This document shows positions 60,786 through 64,000 of a stretch of DNA of 64,000 bases, in pieces. This DNA is from Serratia symbiotica (GTDB lineage: Bacteria; Pseudomonadota; Gammaproteobacteria; Enterobacterales; Enterobacteriaceae): NCBI GenBank assembly GCA_011754105.1, contig JAAKDF010000001.1:80282-144281 (forward strand), given 5' to 3'. The position numbers and the translations under genes are program-made. Positions within the stretch are counted from its first letter, which is position 1. The number at the start of each line of letters is the position of its first letter. The notes beneath the pieces were generated by a model. It ran no database searches. It saw nothing but the letters and a program-made list of their open reading frames with translations, and was not told the DNA's origin.

Positions 60786-62032
60786 TGGCGTTTGAATCAC
60801 TTTCCTTGCTGACGGCTCTGCGTTTTAGCCGTGGCCACAAGCGCGGCGGCATGGTATCGCTGATTTCGGTTATCTCCACCATCGGAATTGCGTTAGGGGT
60901 AGCAGTACTGATTGTTGGCCTGAGTGCAATGAACGGCTTCGAACGTGAACTGCAAAACCGTATTCTGGCGGTAGTGCCTCATAGTGAGATCGAAGCGGTG
61001 AATCAGCCGCTTCAGGGTTGGATGTCTATGCTAAGGCGTGTAGAGAAAGTTCCGGGAATTCTGGCCGCTGCGCCTTACATCAATTTTACTGGCCTGATGG
61101 AAAACGGCGTACAACTGCGTGCGGTACAGGTCAAAGGGGTAAACCCGCAGCAGGAAAATCAGCTCAGCGCTTTGCCACAGTTCGTACAGGGCGATGCCTG
61201 GGTTAATTTCAAGGCTGGCGAGCAGCAGGTGATCCTTGGTAAGGGCGTGGCAGATGCGCTGGGTGTCAAACGTGGTGCTTACGTCACAGTAATGATCCCC
61301 AACAGCGATCCTGAACTGAAGCTACTGCAACCTAAGCGCATCCGCCTTCATGTAACTGGCATTATGCAACTTAGCAGCCAATTGGATCATGGCCTGGTTC
61401 TAGTGCCACTGGGCGATGCGCAACAATATCTCGATATAGGTAACGGCGTCACTGGCATCGCCATCAAAGTGAACCAGGTGTTCGCCGCCAACAAACTGGT
61501 ACGCGATGCTGGGGAGGTGATTGATTCTTACGTCTACGTCAAGAGCTGGATCAGTACTTATGGTTATATGTACCGCGATATTCAGATGATCCGCGCCATT
61601 ATGTATCTGGCGATGGGGCTGGAGATCGGCGTGGCTTGCTTTAATATCGTTTCCACGTTAGTGATGGCGGTGAAGGACAAGAGCGGAGATATCGCGGTGC
61701 TGCGCACTCTAGGTGCTAAAGATGGCTTCATCCGTGCCATTTTTATTTGGTACGGCCTACTGGCTGGGTTGGTGGGGAGCCTGAGCGGCGTGGTGGTAGG
61801 GGTAGCCGTCTCACTAAAACTGACCACTATCACCAAGGGCGTGGAAAAACTGATCAGTCATTCATTACTATCGAAAGATATTTACTTCATCGACTTTCTG
61901 CCTTCTGAGCTGCATTGGACGGATGTGGTGATCGTGCTGGCAACAGCCATCGTGCTCAGCATGCTTGCCAGTTGGTATCCTGCTAGGCGTGCCAGCCGTA
62001 TCGATCCGGCTCGTGTGTTAAGCGGGCAATAA
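60785..62032 (+). CDS. lolE: Lipoprotein-releasing ABC transporter permease LolE
   Basis: [72 protein letters not shown]. Confidence 0.95.
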   Translation: MAFESLSLLTALRFSRGHKRGGMVSLISVISTIGIALGVAVLIVGLSAMNGFERELQNRILAVVPHSEIEAVNQPLQGWMSMLRRVEKVPGILAAAPYINFTGLMENGVQLRAVQVKGVNPQQENQLSALPQFVQGDAWVNFKAGEQQVILGKGVADALGVKRGAYVTVMIPNSDPELKLLQPKRIRLHVTGIMQLSSQLDHGLVLVPLGDAQQYLDIGNGVTGIAIKVNQVFAANKLVRDAGEVIDSYVYVKSWISTYGYMYRDIQMIRAIMYLAMGLEIGVACFNIVSTLVMAVKDKSGDIAVLRTLGAKDGFIRAIFIWYGLLAGLVGSLSGVVVGVAVSLKLTTITKGVEKLISHSLLSKDIYFIDFLPSELHWTDVVIVLATAIVLSMLASWYPARRASRIDPARVLSGQ

Positions 62033-62089
62033 TCAAATTACAGGAAGAGAAGCTGCTCTATTTAGGAAGAAATGAATGCACACTTACGA

Positions 62090-62885
62090 TAGGCTGTGTC
62101 AGTTTCGCAAGAGTAAGCATGTGCTGCATCAGCGTTTTCGTTCACGTATTTTTATCGTGATATCATGGCGGTGGCCGAGCTGAAAAATCCGTTTGTGGTG
62201 GTGTTGAGCGGGGATGGCATCTCAGCCGAATCTGGTATTCGTACTTTCCTCCAGTTAGATGGGCTGACAGCACAGAGTAGAGTACGTCGCAACGCCGGAA
62301 GGTTATCAGAGCAATCCGGTATTAATGCAGGAGTTTTATAACGTGCGCCGCAGCCAAGCTACAGGGCGCAGAGGTTGCGCCCAACGCTGCACACCGCGCG
62401 CTGGCATATCTGGAAGCGTGTATGGGCGAAAACTTCCTGCTGGTTACTCAGAATATCGATAACCTGGATGAACGCCCATGTAATAAGCGGGTGCTGCATA
62501 TGCATGTCGAGTTGTTGAAGGTGTGCTGCACTCATTTAAGACAGGTGTTAGAATGGCCTGAAGATCTTAGCGTTGAGGATCTTTGCCACTGCTGCTATCT
62601 ATCGGTAGCAGTGCGCCCTCATGCCGTTTGGTTTGGAGAAATGGCGCTGGGTATGCACGCAATCTATCAGGCGTTGGCTAAGGCTGATTTCTTTATCTCC
62701 ATTGGTACCTCTAGGCATGTCTATCCGGCGACAAGCTTTGTATAAGAGGCACAATTAGCAGGGGTTTACACCATGGAATTAAACCTGGAATCCAGCCAGG
62801 TGGAAAACCAGTTTAATGAAAAGCATTAAGGTCCAGCCAGCGAGGTGGTGCCGTACTTCATGCACAAATTCTTGGTGGGCAAAGT
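62090..62885 (+). pseudogene. cobB: NAD-dependent protein deacylase CobB remnant
   Basis: [71 protein letters not shown]; frameshifts/stops. Confidence 0.88.
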
Positions 62886-62914
62886 AGCGCTGGCAGATCG
62901 GGATCTCCCTGAGA

Positions 62915-63045
62915 ATCTATCCTATTAGGCGTACATTGTTGCAGCCATTTTGGCCTAAGGCCGCACGCAACAACCGCAGCATACAAGGGAGTCCTTGAGG
63001 ATAGCGAGCACTTCCTAGAGGGCCGAAATGGCGAAAAAACAGCCT
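62915..63045. repeat. Dispersed intergenic repeat R2, second copy
   Basis: gtacattgttgcagccattttgg...cgcacgcaacaaccgcagcatacaagggagtccttgaggatagcgagcacttcctagagggccgaaatggc; shares gtacattgttgcagcc-tttgg with 27397-27422. Confidence 0.4.
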
Positions 63046-63279
63046 GTTAAAATTGGTTCTTAGTTTGCTACTGATGCAGATCATTGTGCCTTTATTTGGC
63101 ACTCTTTTTCGCGCCCAACGGCAAGGCCTTGGCGTTTTATCGGCTAAGCAAGAGAATTAACCTAGATTAGAGGAATAAGGAGCAAAGTGATCACCCGGTC
63201 AAGGTAGTTTATCGCCTGGCTTTTAATTTCTGGAAGTAGTTTTCGTACAGCCTGCTGGTACTATCGCCCACATCATTTT

Positions 63280-64000
63280 GCCATTAGCTGTTGTTGATCA
63301 CCGCTTCATCGGGGTACAGCGATTTGTTGTTAGCGACTTTAGGCGAGAGTAGCTTTTTTGCTGCCAGATTAGGTGTGGGGTAATCGATAGTTTCTGCTAG
63401 CTGTGCTTCAATTTCCGTCCGTAGCAGGAAATTGATCAGCTGTAGAGCCCCTGCAACATTATGTGTTTTTGATGGGATTGCTAGGATATGCATCCAGAAA
63501 ATACCGCCTTCCTTCGGCCAGACGACCTCCAACGGATTGCCCGCTTGGAGCGCTACGAACGCAGCACTGTTCCATACCATCACCAGATTTACTTCCCTTC
63601 TATAAATGTTATGTACTGGGTTATCGGAGTCAAAGGCCAGCATATTTGGCATTAGCTTATGCAACTCATGGTAGGCGGCTTCGATCTGTTTGGCATCCCT
63701 GGTGTTGCCTGAGTAGCCTAGCTTGCTCAGCGCTATTTGAAATATATCGCGCGCATCGTCGATCAGCAACAGGCGACCCTTATATTGTGGCTGCTAGAAA
63801 TCAGCCCAGGTGGTGATGGTGGTGGGAGGGATCGATCGCATCTGTATTGACGCCAATGGCTGTAGCGCTCCAGATAAAAGGCATTGAATAGTCATTGTCA
63901 GGATCGAAAGGTTTATTCAGCATGTTGGGGTTTAAATCCTTGAAGTGGCTGAGCTTGCTCTTGTCGATCTTTTTTAACATACCTTCCCTGCTCATCTTAG
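63280..64000 (-). pseudogene. potD: Spermidine/putrescine-binding periplasmic protein PotD remnant (extends beyond window)
   Basis: INTDAIDPS...//KGRLLLIDDARDIFQIALSKLGYSGNTRDAKQIEAAYHELHKLMPNMLAFDSDNPVHNIYRREVNLVMVWNSAAFVA; frameshift and TAG near 63795-63825. Confidence 0.88.

Overview
This window looks like a chromosomal segment of an enterobacterium undergoing genome reduction. Gene content and order are Serratia-like (waaA-waaE-coaD-mutM-rpmGB, fabHDG-acpP-fabF, secG-leuU-metY-rimP-nusA-infB-rbfA-truB-rpsO-pnp-nlpI-deaD), and a Serratia symbiotica-type symbiont is my inference, not proven. Intact housekeeping genes alternate with many visibly decaying genes: nlpI, an hlyD-like gene, mltG, pabC, yceD, maf/yceF, fliIJKLM, a DMT transporter, radC, rph, sirB2/sirB1, mfd, cobB and potD. 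Structured signals not explained by ordinary genes: (1) a family of about 8 internally deleted, MITE-like derivatives of one IS5-family (IS903-like) element, 28 bp to about 0.9 kb, sharing TTGTTGAATAAATC-type ends, with no intact transposase in the window; (2) a 56-bp exact copy of pdxB sequence inside the fliK pseudogene about 3.2 kb away; (3) an IS end that supplies the stop codon of ycfH; (4) small tandem duplications that appear to have killed genes (sirB1, potD); (5) a decayed initiator tRNA; (6) an integrase scar near tRNA-Asn; (7) ERIC-like and other palindromic repeats. I found no convincing new defence, secretion or biosynthetic system, and no CRISPR array.
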